The notes: a model not told the origin generated them from the letters alone. A stretch of DNA of 10,925 bases from CAZGYE01 sp964530165 (GCA_964530165.1 CAZGYE010000199.1:1-10925); one strand, 5' to 3'. Shown: positions 1 through 6,396, counted from the stretch's first letter. Program-made: numbers and translations.

Positions 1-1035
1 TCCATCATGCTGCTTTTGGACCGGCACGCGGGCACGAGCTTCTACCTGCCGGCCGGCATGATCGTAGGCGACAAAGTTCTGAACCACGCGGGCGGGACGC
101 CTTTGTTGTTCCAGCACTTGTTCTGGTTCCTGGGCCATCCGGAAGTGTACGTGCTCGCGCTGCCGGCCATCGGGATCGCATTCGAGGTTCTCTCCGTGTT
201 CGCCCGCCGGCCGCCGTTCGGCTATCGTCTGACCGTGTATTCGTTGTTCGTGATTGCAGGTCTGAGCTTGGTCGTCTGGGGCCACCACATGTTCGTCAGC
301 GGCATGAACCCCTACGTGGGAGAATACTTCTCGATCGTCACGGTGCTCATCACGCTGCCGTTCACCGTCCTGGGGCTGAATCTCATTGGCAGCCTGTGGC
401 GCGGACGAATTCGGCTGGAGACGCCGATGCTGTTCGCCCTGGGCCTGATCTCTGCGATGGGCACCGGCGGGCTGGGCGGACTCTATCTGGGCACCGCCGC
501 GTCGGACGTCTACCTCCACGAGTCGTACTTTGTCGTCGGGCATTTTCATTTCATGATCGGCACGGTGACCTTCCTGGGCATCTTTGCGGGCGCCTATTAC
601 TGGTTCCCGAAGATGTTCGGCCGAATGATGAACGAGACGCTCGGCAAGGTCCATTTCTGGCTGACGATCGTCCCGATGTTCATCATGTTCATCCTGATGC
701 ACTATCAGGGTCTGGCCGGCGTCCTGCGCCGCACCTACGACCCCCGCGGCTACGAGTACACCCAGTTCGCGCGGGGCCTGCATCTGTACGTCAGCATTTC
801 CGGCTTCACCGTGGTGGCGGCGCAGCTCATTTTTCTGGTCAATTTCTTTTGGAGCGCGTTCCGCGGCAAGAAGGCCGAGCAGAACCCCTGGAACGCGAAC
901 GGCCTGGAATGGGTGGCCGAAACCCCGGCCCCGCACGGAAACTGGGGTGAAGAGCTTCCCGTGGTTTATCGCTGGCCCTACGAATACGGCCCGAACGAAG
1001 GTCCCCAAGACTTCGTCCCGCAGGCCACTTTATAA
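1..1035 (+). CDS. ctaD: Cytochrome c oxidase subunit I, A-type haem-copper oxidase (5' end missing)
   Basis: This is the catalytic membrane subunit that reduces O2 to water at a haem a3/CuB site. The reading frame is open from base 1, so the N-terminal part is outside the window and about 344 codons remain of a family usually near 550. Numbering from the first codon here, the CuB ligands are His46 (in HPEVY, with the cross-link Tyr50), His95 and His96. The Mg-site pair is His173-Glu174, with Glu in place of the usual Asp. His181 and His183 are the haem a3 and haem a ligands, and Arg243-Arg244 match the propionate-binding arginines. Spacing between these residues equals that of the Rhodobacter sphaeroides enzyme without gaps. 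On that register the K-channel positions S299, T359 and K362 are Phe61, Phe121 and Leu124, which is unusual. Several hydrophobic segments follow one another as expected. The D-channel entry lies outside the window. The next oxidase gene starts 12 nt downstream. Confidence 0.95.
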   Translation, partial: SIMLLLDRHAGTSFYLPAGMIVGDKVLNHAGGTPLLFQHLFWFLGHPEVYVLALPAIGIAFEVLSVFARRPPFGYRLTVYSLFVIAGLSLVVWGHHMFVSGMNPYVGEYFSIVTVLITLPFTVLGLNLIGSLWRGRIRLETPMLFALGLISAMGTGGLGGLYLGTAASDVYLHESYFVVGHFHFMIGTVTFLGIFAGAYYWFPKMFGRMMNETLGKVHFWLTIVPMFIMFILMHYQGLAGVLRRTYDPRGYEYTQFARGLHLYVSISGFTVVAAQLIFLVNFFWSAFRGKKAEQNPWNANGLEWVAETPAPHGNWGEELPVVYRWPYEYGPNEGPQDFVPQATL

Positions 1036-1047
1036 ACGGAGACCGGT

Positions 1048-1539
1048 GTGGAAACACGCGCTCGGACGAATGAACTGACCCTGTTGGTGTTTCTGTCGAC
1101 GGTGGTGATGCTGTTCGCGGCGTTCACTGCCGCTTACCTGATTCGACGCACCGCAACGGACTGGCAGCGCGTCGCGTTGCCGGGCATCCTCTGGGGGAAT
1201 ACGGCCGTTTTGCTCCTGAGCAGCGTGACCATCGAACTGGCCCGGCGACGCACGTCGCAGCGCTGGCTAATCGTGACGACCGTCCTCGGGTTTGCATTCG
1301 TGGTGGGACAGTTGCTGGCGTGGCGCGACTTGGCGGCCGAGGGGATCTATCTCCCCACGCATCCGCACAGCTCGTTCGTCTACATGCTCACGGCGGTGCA
1401 CGGTCTGCACCTGTTGGGAGGCATCGCCGTTTTGGTGTATGCCGTTGCCCGCAAAAGCGCCGTCGGATTGTGTGCAACCTACTGGCACTTTGTGGACGCC
1501 GTGTGGCTTTACGTATTCTTCATGCTGAGTTTCCTTTAG
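1048..1539 (+). CDS. Small cytochrome c oxidase subunit III paralogue (COX3 family)
   Basis: This 163-residue protein has five predicted membrane segments, near residues 9-31, 46-66, 73-92, 110-132 and 144-162. That is the short form of subunit III, without the first two helices of the seven-helix version. The family signature is clear in the last two helices: HGLHLLGG at about 118-125 and YWHFVD at 145-150. The start is GTG, chosen because GGAGA at 1038-1042 lies 5 nt before it and just after the ctaD stop. Where the second paralogue has QAFEW, this one has QLLAW (88-92), so the usual membrane Glu of helix III is Ala here. Subunit III normally stabilises subunit I and supports proton uptake. 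This copy may be a structural subunit that diverged after duplication (inference). Confidence 0.88.
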   Translation: METRARTNELTLLVFLSTVVMLFAAFTAAYLIRRTATDWQRVALPGILWGNTAVLLLSSVTIELARRRTSQRWLIVTTVLGFAFVVGQLLAWRDLAAEGIYLPTHPHSSFVYMLTAVHGLHLLGGIAVLVYAVARKSAVGLCATYWHFVDAVWLYVFFMLSFL

Positions 1540-1562
1540 TGACGCACGAGGGAGAGAACTCG

Positions 1563-2168
1563 ATGACAGACGCAGAAACAGCGAGCACACGCTGGGACGG
1601 TGGCGTCTCCCCCTACGGCATCAGCTGGCAGAAGATGATGATGTGGTGGTTCATCGTCACCGACGCCCTGCTGTTTGCCGGCTTCCTCGCCTCGTACGGG
1701 TTCACCCGGCTGGCCAGCGACACGTGGCCCGACCAGAGTGAAGTGTTCAACTTGCACTTCATTGCCGCCATGACGTTCATCCTGATCTCCAGCAGCGCCA
1801 CGATGGCCACCGCGGTCGGGGCCGCCCAGCGCAAGGACCCCAAGACGGCCTTTCGATTCCTACTGTTGACGATCCTGGGCGGGCTGATTTTCCTCGGCAT
1901 GCAGGCCTTCGAGTGGTCGACGATTATCCACGAGGGAGCCCGGCTCGACGGGAACCCGTGGGGTGTGCCCGCCTTCTCCGCCTATTTCTTCATGATCACC
2001 GGCTTCCACGGAACCCACGTGCTCATTGGAGTCATCGTTCTGCTCATCGTGGCCGTCAGAGCGGCCAGGGGACGCTACTCGGCCGAGGGTGTGGAACTGG
2101 GCGGACTGTATTGGCACTTTGTGGACCTCGTTTGGGTGTTCGTGTTCGGCTGCTTTTACCTGATCTGA
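1563..2168 (+). CDS. ctaE: Cytochrome c oxidase subunit III (COX3)
   Basis: This 201-residue, five-helix subunit III has well-kept family motifs: QAFEW (114-118) with the membrane Glu117, GFHGTHVLIG (147-156), and YWHFVDLVW (183-191) in the last helix. The reading frame extends upstream without a stop into the previous gene. ATG 1563 was chosen because AGGGAGAG at 1549-1556 precedes it at good spacing and because homology begins shortly after it. It lies 23 nt after the first COX3 gene and 12 nt before the subunit IV gene, so it is surely co-transcribed with them. Two neighbouring COX3 genes in one operon suggest that both paralogues enter the same complex (inference). Confidence 0.93.
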   Translation: MTDAETASTRWDGGVSPYGISWQKMMMWWFIVTDALLFAGFLASYGFTRLASDTWPDQSEVFNLHFIAAMTFILISSSATMATAVGAAQRKDPKTAFRFLLLTILGGLIFLGMQAFEWSTIIHEGARLDGNPWGVPAFSAYFFMITGFHGTHVLIGVIVLLIVAVRAARGRYSAEGVELGGLYWHFVDLVWVFVFGCFYLI

Positions 2169-2180
2169 GGAGATCAGAGC

Positions 2181-2447
2181 GTGACGGAACAAAGCCACAC
2201 CGCAGTGGATTACCGGACATATTGGCTGGCCTGGTTGGCGCTCCTGTTGATCACGTTGGCGATGGTGTTCATCGGAAGCCGCCCGGTGCTGATTACCGGC
2301 ATGACGCTCAAGGCGGCCATCATTTGCTTGTGGTTCATGCACCTGCGGTACGAACGGTTGGACTTGCTCCTGTGCGTCATCCTCGGAATTTTTGCGACCG
2401 CGCTGGTTTTGTTCGGGCTGATCGCGTCCGACGGGAGGCTCATGTAG
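2181..2447 (+). CDS. ctaF: Cytochrome c oxidase subunit IV, prokaryotic CyoD/COX4 type
   Basis: This 88-residue membrane protein has three predicted helices, near residues 13-31, 34-54 and 60-82. The central segment MTLKAAIICLWFMHL is typical of prokaryotic COX4/CyoD proteins, where a Lys-containing helix ends in FFMHL or a close variant. The start is GTG, preceded by AGGAG at about 2167-2171 that overlaps the end of the COX3 gene. Its place after two COX3 genes matches the usual order of caa3-type oxidase operons. The subunit has no cofactor and is thought to help assemble or stabilise the complex. Confidence 0.88.
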   Translation: MTEQSHTAVDYRTYWLAWLALLLITLAMVFIGSRPVLITGMTLKAAIICLWFMHLRYERLDLLLCVILGIFATALVLFGLIASDGRLM

Positions 2448-2449
2448 AC

Positions 2450-2719
2450 GTGTTACGAATGTGGATGATTGTGGCGGCTGCGATATTGCTGGCGAGCACA
2501 GCAGCCGCGCAGGCACAAAACTGCTGCATACCAAAGATGGGAGAAGACGCCCAGTCAACCCGTCTGATTGATGGCATCTACTCGGCGACGATCGTGCTGC
2601 TCGCCGTCCCGTATTTTCTGATTGGTGCGGTAGGAGTGTGGATCTATCGATGCCGGCTGAAGGATTCCGCCGACAAGGAAACCGAACGCCGGACTGCCCG
2701 CCGCCAAAGCCAATCGTGA
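2450..2719 (+). CDS. Small exported or membrane protein with Cys-Cys pair, end of oxidase operon
   Basis: This product of about 89 residues has an N-terminal hydrophobic signal-like segment ending in ASTAAAQAQ (15-23), then NCCIPKM with two adjacent cysteines (25, 26). A membrane helix follows near 43-67 and the tail is very basic (KETERRTARRQSQS). The GTG at 2450 is 2 nt past the subunit IV stop, and GGGAGG at 2433-2438 could serve it. ATG 2459 and ATG 2465 are alternative starts, so the N-terminus is uncertain by a few residues. The architecture (signal peptide, Cys-rich start, one helix) recalls small proteins often found at the end of oxidase operons, which usually have a spaced CxxC rather than CC. 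I do not recognise a named family. A role in assembly or as an accessory subunit is inferred only from position. No further + strand gene follows it in the window. Confidence 0.75.
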   Translation: MLRMWMIVAAAILLASTAAAQAQNCCIPKMGEDAQSTRLIDGIYSATIVLLAVPYFLIGAVGVWIYRCRLKDSADKETERRTARRQSQS

Positions 2720-2770
2720 ATTCCGGTCACGTTGATTGGCAAACCCATTCGGCCTTCGTGGACGGCGGTG

Positions 2771-3064
2771 TCAGCGGCTTTTGCGCGGCCGGGCTGTAGC
2801 GGCCACTTCAATCTGGTTGACGACGTCCTGCACGCCTTCAATTTCGGCGACCAGCGTCTGGGCCACTTGTTTCAGATAGTAGCTCGGAACACAACCCCGA
2901 AGTATCAACACACCCTCATAATACTCGCAAGAAATTTGCTTGTTGGACAGATACATGTCCCGGTGCAGCCGACGTGTGACCGCTTCAGCGACTGCCGCCC
3001 AGGTTGGCACGGCCACGACGGTTAATGCGTTGGCGGCCGGCTTCGATTCTCCCAATGCGTGCAT
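2771..3064 (-). CDS. BON-domain protein
   Basis: This 97-residue protein is essentially one BON domain, covering about residues 30-88. It shows the characteristic pattern of a helix, a strand pair with EGVLILRGCVPS (50-61), a second helix with KQVAQTLVAEIEGV, and a last strand VVNQIEVA. BON domains are small alpha/beta modules found in OsmY-like proteins and channels, thought to bind lipid or membrane surfaces. No convincing signal peptide is visible, so location is unclear. The start ATG (3062-3064) is supported by a strong ribosome site, AAGGAGGGGAG on the minus strand at 3072-3082. It converges with the oxidase operon, with only 51 bases between the two stop codons. It appears to be its own unit, because a terminator-like hairpin separates it from the methyltransferase gene upstream. 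Confidence 0.88.
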   Translation of the reverse strand: MHALGESKPAANALTVVAVPTWAAVAEAVTRRLHRDMYLSNKQISCEYYEGVLILRGCVPSYYLKQVAQTLVAEIEGVQDVVNQIEVAATARPRKSR

Positions 3065-3385
3065 AGGGCTGCTCCCCTCCTTGGATGTTGGGGCGGGTTG
3101 AAAAACGGCATCGCCTCGAAGGCGAGAACCGTGCAGGATTCAAGGGAAAGGACGGCGGAAGCCGGTTTGACACGCATCGTTCGTCCTCGAGAGAGCAGTG
3201 CACAAAAAACCCCCTGCGCGTGCATCCCACCACACGCCGGGGCTTTCATAGCCACGTCAATAGTTGCTCCAGTGCGTTCCGCACATGGATAAACTTTTCC
3301 ACCCCATTGGAACTTGCCTCCGTGACAGTTCGACGGTGTATGATAGGCAACGCGATGACGCATGTCAAACGAGTGGCCACAAATT
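3065..3385. other. Intergenic spacer between methyltransferase and BON genes
   Basis: These 321 bases hold no convincing gene. Open frames here have no family features and lack ribosome sites. Two structures are visible: a terminator-like hairpin for minus-strand transcripts at 3204-3243, and a perfect short palindrome at 3111-3125 (TCGCCT-CGA-AGGCGA), which would form a small hairpin in the leader of the BON transcript. A promoter for the BON gene should lie between these points, but I see no good -35/-10 pair. Confidence 0.5.
3204..3243 (-). terminator. Probable intrinsic terminator downstream of the methyltransferase gene
   Basis: Read on the minus strand, CCCC pairs with GGGG and GCGTG pairs with CACGC around a 10-nt loop, with a small internal asymmetry (G against GCA). 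Six T residues follow directly at 3209-3204. It lies about 143 nt past the methyltransferase stop and about 140 nt before the BON start, as expected for a transcription-unit boundary. The asymmetric stem makes it less than ideal. Confidence 0.5.
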
Positions 3386-4132
3386 TCATTGCCGATGGGC
3401 CGGAACAGCCACTTTCTTGAATCGCACGAAGTACGACTCTTTCAAAAACTTCTTTTCTTCGACCTGTTGGAAACCGGCCGCGATGACCTCCTTGGTAAAT
3501 GTTTTCTGCCCGGCGCGCACATGGTCCAGCACCCATTTGTCGCTGACGCCTTCCATGCGGCGAAAGTCGATCAAAACCACCTGACCACCAGGTCGCAGGG
3601 CGAGATGAACGGATTGCATGGTCTTCTGTGGAAACTCGAAGTGGTGGTACGTGTCGCAGATGAACGCCAGGTCGATCGACCCCGCATCCAGTTTCACCGA
3701 TTCGTGCCCGCACACCACGCCGACGACGTTCTTGATGCCCCGCTCCCGACATGTTTTTTCGATGTGTTTCACAAAGTTCTCCGCGATGTCGACTGCGTAA
3801 ACCTTGCCGTCCGGACCGACCAGAGGTGAAAACAGGTTCGTGAAAAGCCCAGTTCCGGCGCCGACGTCGGCAACCGCCATTCCGGGCTGAATGTTGCAGG
3901 CCGTCACAATTTCTTTGCGGTGGTCGAAAACATCGCGCCCCGCGCGCTCGAACCGGCCGATGAACTTCTTGACGTCCGGGTCCTTGAACGGCTTGTTGAT
4001 GCCGGGGCGAACACTCTTTTCTTGCGCCGCCGCGAAGGAGACCGTTAACAGGACCGAAGCCCCCAGAAACCAAACCGGTACGAAACGGCGAATACGCGAG
4101 CAACCTTCGAGAATGGTGAAAACGCAGCCCAT
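3386..4132 (-). CDS. Class I SAM-dependent methyltransferase with signal peptide
   Basis: This 248-residue protein has a Rossmann-fold methyltransferase domain. Motif I is VADVGAGTGLF (87-97), the SAM ribose-binding acid lies in YAVDIAENF (112-120), a motif II/III region reads AFICDTYHHF (156-165), and LRPGG (179-183) is the common post-strand turn. The substrate cannot be told from sequence. Before the domain there is a basic segment (RIRR, 13-16) and a hydrophobic stretch VWFLGASVLLTVSFAAAQ (20-37), which reads as a Sec signal peptide with a cleavage site near AAA-QEK. ATG 4132 was chosen because it gives a complete signal peptide. The frame stays open upstream to 4291, but that extension crosses a palindromic repeat and is unlikely. 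The ribosome site is weak. An exported SAM enzyme is odd, since SAM is made in the cytoplasm. Membrane anchoring with a cytoplasmic domain is not excluded. Confidence 0.88.
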   Translation of the reverse strand: MGCVFTILEGCSRIRRFVPVWFLGASVLLTVSFAAAQEKSVRPGINKPFKDPDVKKFIGRFERAGRDVFDHRKEIVTACNIQPGMAVADVGAGTGLFTNLFSPLVGPDGKVYAVDIAENFVKHIEKTCRERGIKNVVGVVCGHESVKLDAGSIDLAFICDTYHHFEFPQKTMQSVHLALRPGGQVVLIDFRRMEGVSDKWVLDHVRAGQKTFTKEVIAAGFQQVEEKKFLKESYFVRFKKVAVPAHRQ

Positions 4133-4178
4133 GTCTTGATCCGTTCTGTTTGTGGTTTGTCGTCGTCTGTCGATTTCA

Positions 4179-4224
4179 ATCGAAAAGGTGGTGTGGGGCA
4201 GATCGAAAAGGTGGTGTGGGGCAG
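4179..4224. repeat. 23-bp tandem duplication
   Basis: Two identical 23-bp units lie head to tail at 4179-4201 and 4202-4224. Each starts ATCGAAAAGG and ends GTGGGGCAG. The second unit runs into the GGCAGGCT palindrome, so the duplication looks like slippage or partial copying at the edge of that repeat. It lies in the leader of the minus-strand methyltransferase gene. Confidence 0.9.
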
Positions 4225-4239
4225 GCTTTCCAGCCTGCC
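4220..4239. repeat. REP-like palindrome GGCAGGCT-TTCC-AGCCTGCC
   Basis: Eight-base perfect arms surround a TTCC loop. The same 20 bases occur at 10876-10895 and, reverse-complemented, at 10906-10925. The shared sequence with 10876 extends outward to about 26 bases (GTGGGGCAGG...CTGCCGA), which shows a dispersed family rather than chance. It lies in the spacer between hemerythrin and methyltransferase genes and could act as a transcript-stabilising or processing hairpin, but there is no T-run. Confidence 0.88.
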
Positions 4240-4266
4240 GAAAGGCGTCGCTCACGCCCGGACGGG

Positions 4267-4809
4267 TCACTTGCTGAAGGCATCTTCCCAATGTCGTAAC
4301 TCGGTTTGGAAGCGTTCGTGCAGAGCGTGACTGCCCCTCTCTTGCTCGGCTTGGTGGAACTTTTCCAGCAATTGGGCGGCATCCTCCTCGCTCAGACAGT
4401 TCTTGGCCATTTCGAACAAGATGGTGTTTTCCTGGTAGATGTGCTGTCGCAGAAGCGTGCCGTATTCGGTGGCCGCGGCGGCAAACGCATCCGCGTCGAT
4501 ACCGGTTTCCCCGATGGCTCGCTCCATCTGGCGGACGCGATCACGGCCCGTGTCATGTTCTTGAAGCAAGACGCCAATCGGCCCTCCCTCGCGGAGAATC
4601 CCACGGGCTTCCAACAGGGGAAACAACACGTCCTCTTCCTGACCGTGGTGCCAGCGGTCGGCAAAATTGCGAAAGAATTCGATCGTCCACGCTTCAAACC
4701 CCTCTGGAACAGCTTTGCCTCCGCTCAGGCGCGAGATGGTACGCCCCAGCAAATCCAGCACGCGTTCCATGACGTCGTGTTCTTCTCTGAGGATTTCCAG
4801 GGCTTTCAT
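4267..4809 (-). CDS. Hemerythrin HHE domain protein
   Basis: This 180-residue protein is predicted to be a four-helix bundle with a di-iron site. The family ligand pattern is visible: His11 in EILREEHDVMER, His54-His55 with Glu58/Glu59 in WHHGQEEDVLFP, His85 in LLQEHDTGR, and His123 with Glu127 in RQHIYQENTILF. The HxxxE in place of HxxxxD at the last site is common in bacterial stand-alone hemerythrins. Such proteins bind O2 or NO, or sense or buffer iron and oxygen in the cytoplasm. No signal peptide is seen. ATG 4809 was chosen because homology starts directly after it, although the frame is open to 4908 and no strong ribosome site is visible. The gene ends 134 nt before the methyltransferase start in the same direction. 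The neighbouring oxidase operon fits a shared theme of oxygen handling, but that is inference. Confidence 0.92.
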   Translation of the reverse strand: MKALEILREEHDVMERVLDLLGRTISRLSGGKAVPEGFEAWTIEFFRNFADRWHHGQEEDVLFPLLEARGILREGGPIGVLLQEHDTGRDRVRQMERAIGETGIDADAFAAAATEYGTLLRQHIYQENTILFEMAKNCLSEEDAAQLLEKFHQAEQERGSHALHERFQTELRHWEDAFSK

Positions 4810-5204
4810 GGTTCGTTCGAGAACAAAAATCCAAGTCCGCAGGGCATTGTGAAAAACGCAGCCTACCCGGATTGGCCGTCGTGTTCCACCCGTACGCTTG
4901 CACGTCACGCAGAATTCTTTCCCCGGGGCGGCACGTTGACGTTGTTGCGACTCACACTGAGAGCTGCTGAAATTGTAACTGTTTAGCCAAATGCAGTAAT
5001 GAGGAAATTAGGAACCCAGGAAGACAGGAGAAAGACGATTCTCGAGATTCCTGCTTTCCTGGTTTCCTAATAATCCTCCTCTTACCACGAAACACCCTGT
5101 GGAGACGGCGACTGGCCGGGTCTGACCAACGGGAAGGCCCGGAAGCCTGGGATCTGGGCCATCGCTTTCGCTCTGACCCAGCCACCTACATTCGAAATTT
5201 GGAA
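4810..5204. other. Intergenic region upstream of hemerythrin, holding repeat copy 1
   Basis: This 395-base stretch has no credible gene. From 4810 to 4974 it is the expected promoter region of the minus-strand hemerythrin gene, though no clear -35/-10 pair is visible. From 4975 to 5108 lies the first copy of the 134-bp repeat. From 5109 to 5204 is the sequence after the stop of the unrecognised Tad-linked gene. It includes GGCCC...GGGCC arms at 5137-5161, a possible but unconvincing terminator without a T-run. Confidence 0.5.
4975..5108. repeat. 134-bp hairpin-bearing direct repeat, copy 1
   Basis: This segment matches 6190-6323 at 131 of 134 positions in the same orientation, with a constant offset of 1215 bases and no indels. 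Inside it, 5007-5029 and 5049-5071 are inverted arms matching at 20 of 23 positions, around a 19-nt loop that contains TCTCGAGA. The form resembles a MITE or large REP-type element. Copy 1 lies 97 bases beyond the stop codon of the gene at 5205-6185. Confidence 0.93.
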
Positions 5205-6185
5205 CTACTGAATTTCAGTTTTCCCCTTTCCGCTTTCCGATTGTTCAGAGAGTGGAATCACGTCCAACAGCCCGCTGAATCTTGAACCGTCGGTTCGCCC
5301 GAAATGAACGTCGACCCGGCTCGTCCGGTTTCCGTTGGCCGGGGAGTAGCGAGCAGTCCACCCGCCGCCGGACGACTTCCACCGGCCGGACAACCGCCAA
5401 CCGTTCTCTCGGAACCAGCCGTCAAAAAATCGGATCCATGTTTGCGGAGGTCCGTCTCCGTCGAAACCGATCAGCATTTCCCCCGTTTCGGCCCGCAACG
5501 ACATGATTCGCCGGCTGCCCGGCGGCAACTCGATATCACCCGCATGCGGCGAAGCCGTGTGGCCCGGTGTATGAAACGCGAACAATGTCCAGCGCCTCTC
5601 CGCACCCGGAAACGCCATCCCCCAGCATACCACACGCCACCTGTCCACGGCACCGTCTTTCCCGTGTTCGTCGGCAGAGTCGCCCGAGAAACGGCGAGTT
5701 CCCAACACCAGCGGCAACGTCTCGTCGAACGTGTAGATCTTCCAAATCCCTTGTTGCTCTTCGGCCGGAGCGCGTTGTTGAACTTCACCCAGCAGCCGAC
5801 GCTCGTTGGCGTCGAGTTCTTGAAGCGGAACGCTCGCCACGGCAACGACTTCGCGGCAGATTTTTCGCAGTGCGGCCGTTGCCTGGCAACGCTCGCCGGT
5901 GACGAATTGCTTTCGCAATCTATACGGCCGGTCCCCAAACTCGAACGAGACCGGCGCCCCGCCGCCCCCCCACGGAGACGCCGAACCGGAAGCAGACCCG
6001 GCCAGCCGCCCAGCCGACAGGACGTCCTGCGGATCGGTCGCCCACCACTGGCTCAACCGTCCGCCGACGGTCAAGGCTGCGACGGCGATGATCGAAATCG
6101 CCAACAGGTCGGTCGTCCGCCGGCTGATCTGCCGAGCAACCCGCGCAAAACCGGCCGGTTCGTCTTTCGATCTTGCAATTCGCAT
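5205..6185 (-). CDS. Unrecognised membrane-anchored protein at the end of the Tad locus
   Basis: This 326-residue protein matches no family I know. A basic N-terminus (residues 1-25) is followed by one hydrophobic helix (about 26-43, LLAISIIAVAALTVGG). The rest is soluble, rich in Gly, Arg and Trp, with a Ser/Gly-rich linker near 58-77. This predicts an inner-membrane anchor with an extracytoplasmic domain. The tail SGKGKTEIQ is charged. The ATG at 6185 lies only 4 bases from the edge of the upstream repeat, so the repeat supplies the leader and no normal Shine-Dalgarno site is visible. It is the last gene in a row of Tad genes in the same direction, 258 nt after the second TadE-like gene, so a pilus-related role is possible. 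Its bracketing by direct repeats also allows that it is a later insertion. Codon quality is like its neighbours, and the long frame makes it very likely real. Confidence 0.78.
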   Translation of the reverse strand: MRIARSKDEPAGFARVARQISRRTTDLLAISIIAVAALTVGGRLSQWWATDPQDVLSAGRLAGSASGSASPWGGGGAPVSFEFGDRPYRLRKQFVTGERCQATAALRKICREVVAVASVPLQELDANERRLLGEVQQRAPAEEQQGIWKIYTFDETLPLVLGTRRFSGDSADEHGKDGAVDRWRVVCWGMAFPGAERRWTLFAFHTPGHTASPHAGDIELPPGSRRIMSLRAETGEMLIGFDGDGPPQTWIRFFDGWFRENGWRLSGRWKSSGGGWTARYSPANGNRTSRVDVHFGRTDGSRFSGLLDVIPLSEQSESGKGKTEIQ

Positions 6186-6189
6186 TTTG

Positions 6190-6323
6190 GTAACTGTTTA
6201 GCCAAATGCAGTAATGAGGAAATTAGGAATCCAGGAAGACAAGAGAAAGACGATTCTCGAGATTCCTGCTTTCCTGGTTTCCTAATAATCCTCCTCTTAC
6301 CACGAAACACACTGTGGAGACGG
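6190..6323. repeat. 134-bp hairpin-bearing direct repeat, copy 2
   Basis: Near-identical partner of 4975-5108. The three differences are a C/T in the left arm, a G/A next to it and a C/A near the right end. The internal inverted arms are kept. It forms the immediate leader of the gene at 5205-6185, so any transcript of that gene from upstream would contain the hairpin just before the start codon. Confidence 0.93.
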
Positions 6324-6376
6324 ACTTGCTCCAGATGGCTAAAGTATTACGTATTTTGCAATTCTGATTCTACCAG

Positions 6377-6396
6377 CCGCGGGTGAATACCCGCGG
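6377..6396. repeat. Perfect hairpin CCGCGGGT-GAAT-ACCCGCGG
   Basis: Eight-base arms with a four-base loop lie in the spacer between the second TadE-like gene and the following gene. Read on the plus strand it is followed by ATTTTC. On the minus strand, where the genes run, there is no T-run. It is best called a palindromic intergenic element rather than a terminator of the Tad operon. Confidence 0.75.

Noticed and set aside
3330..3350. Plus-strand -10-like TATGAT
   Set aside because: The nearest -35-like hexamer is at poor spacing (19 nt) and no plus-strand gene follows.
3022..3363. Open frame of 113 codons on the minus strand overlapping the BON gene start
   Set aside because: It has no recognisable domain, overlaps a well-supported gene in another frame and contains the terminator-like hairpin.
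5304..6386. Plus-strand open frame of 360 codons opposite the unrecognised gene
   Set aside because: Very Arg/Pro-rich with no hydrophobic or motif pattern, and it runs through the 134-bp repeat. The minus-strand frame has a membrane anchor, an ATG and operon context.
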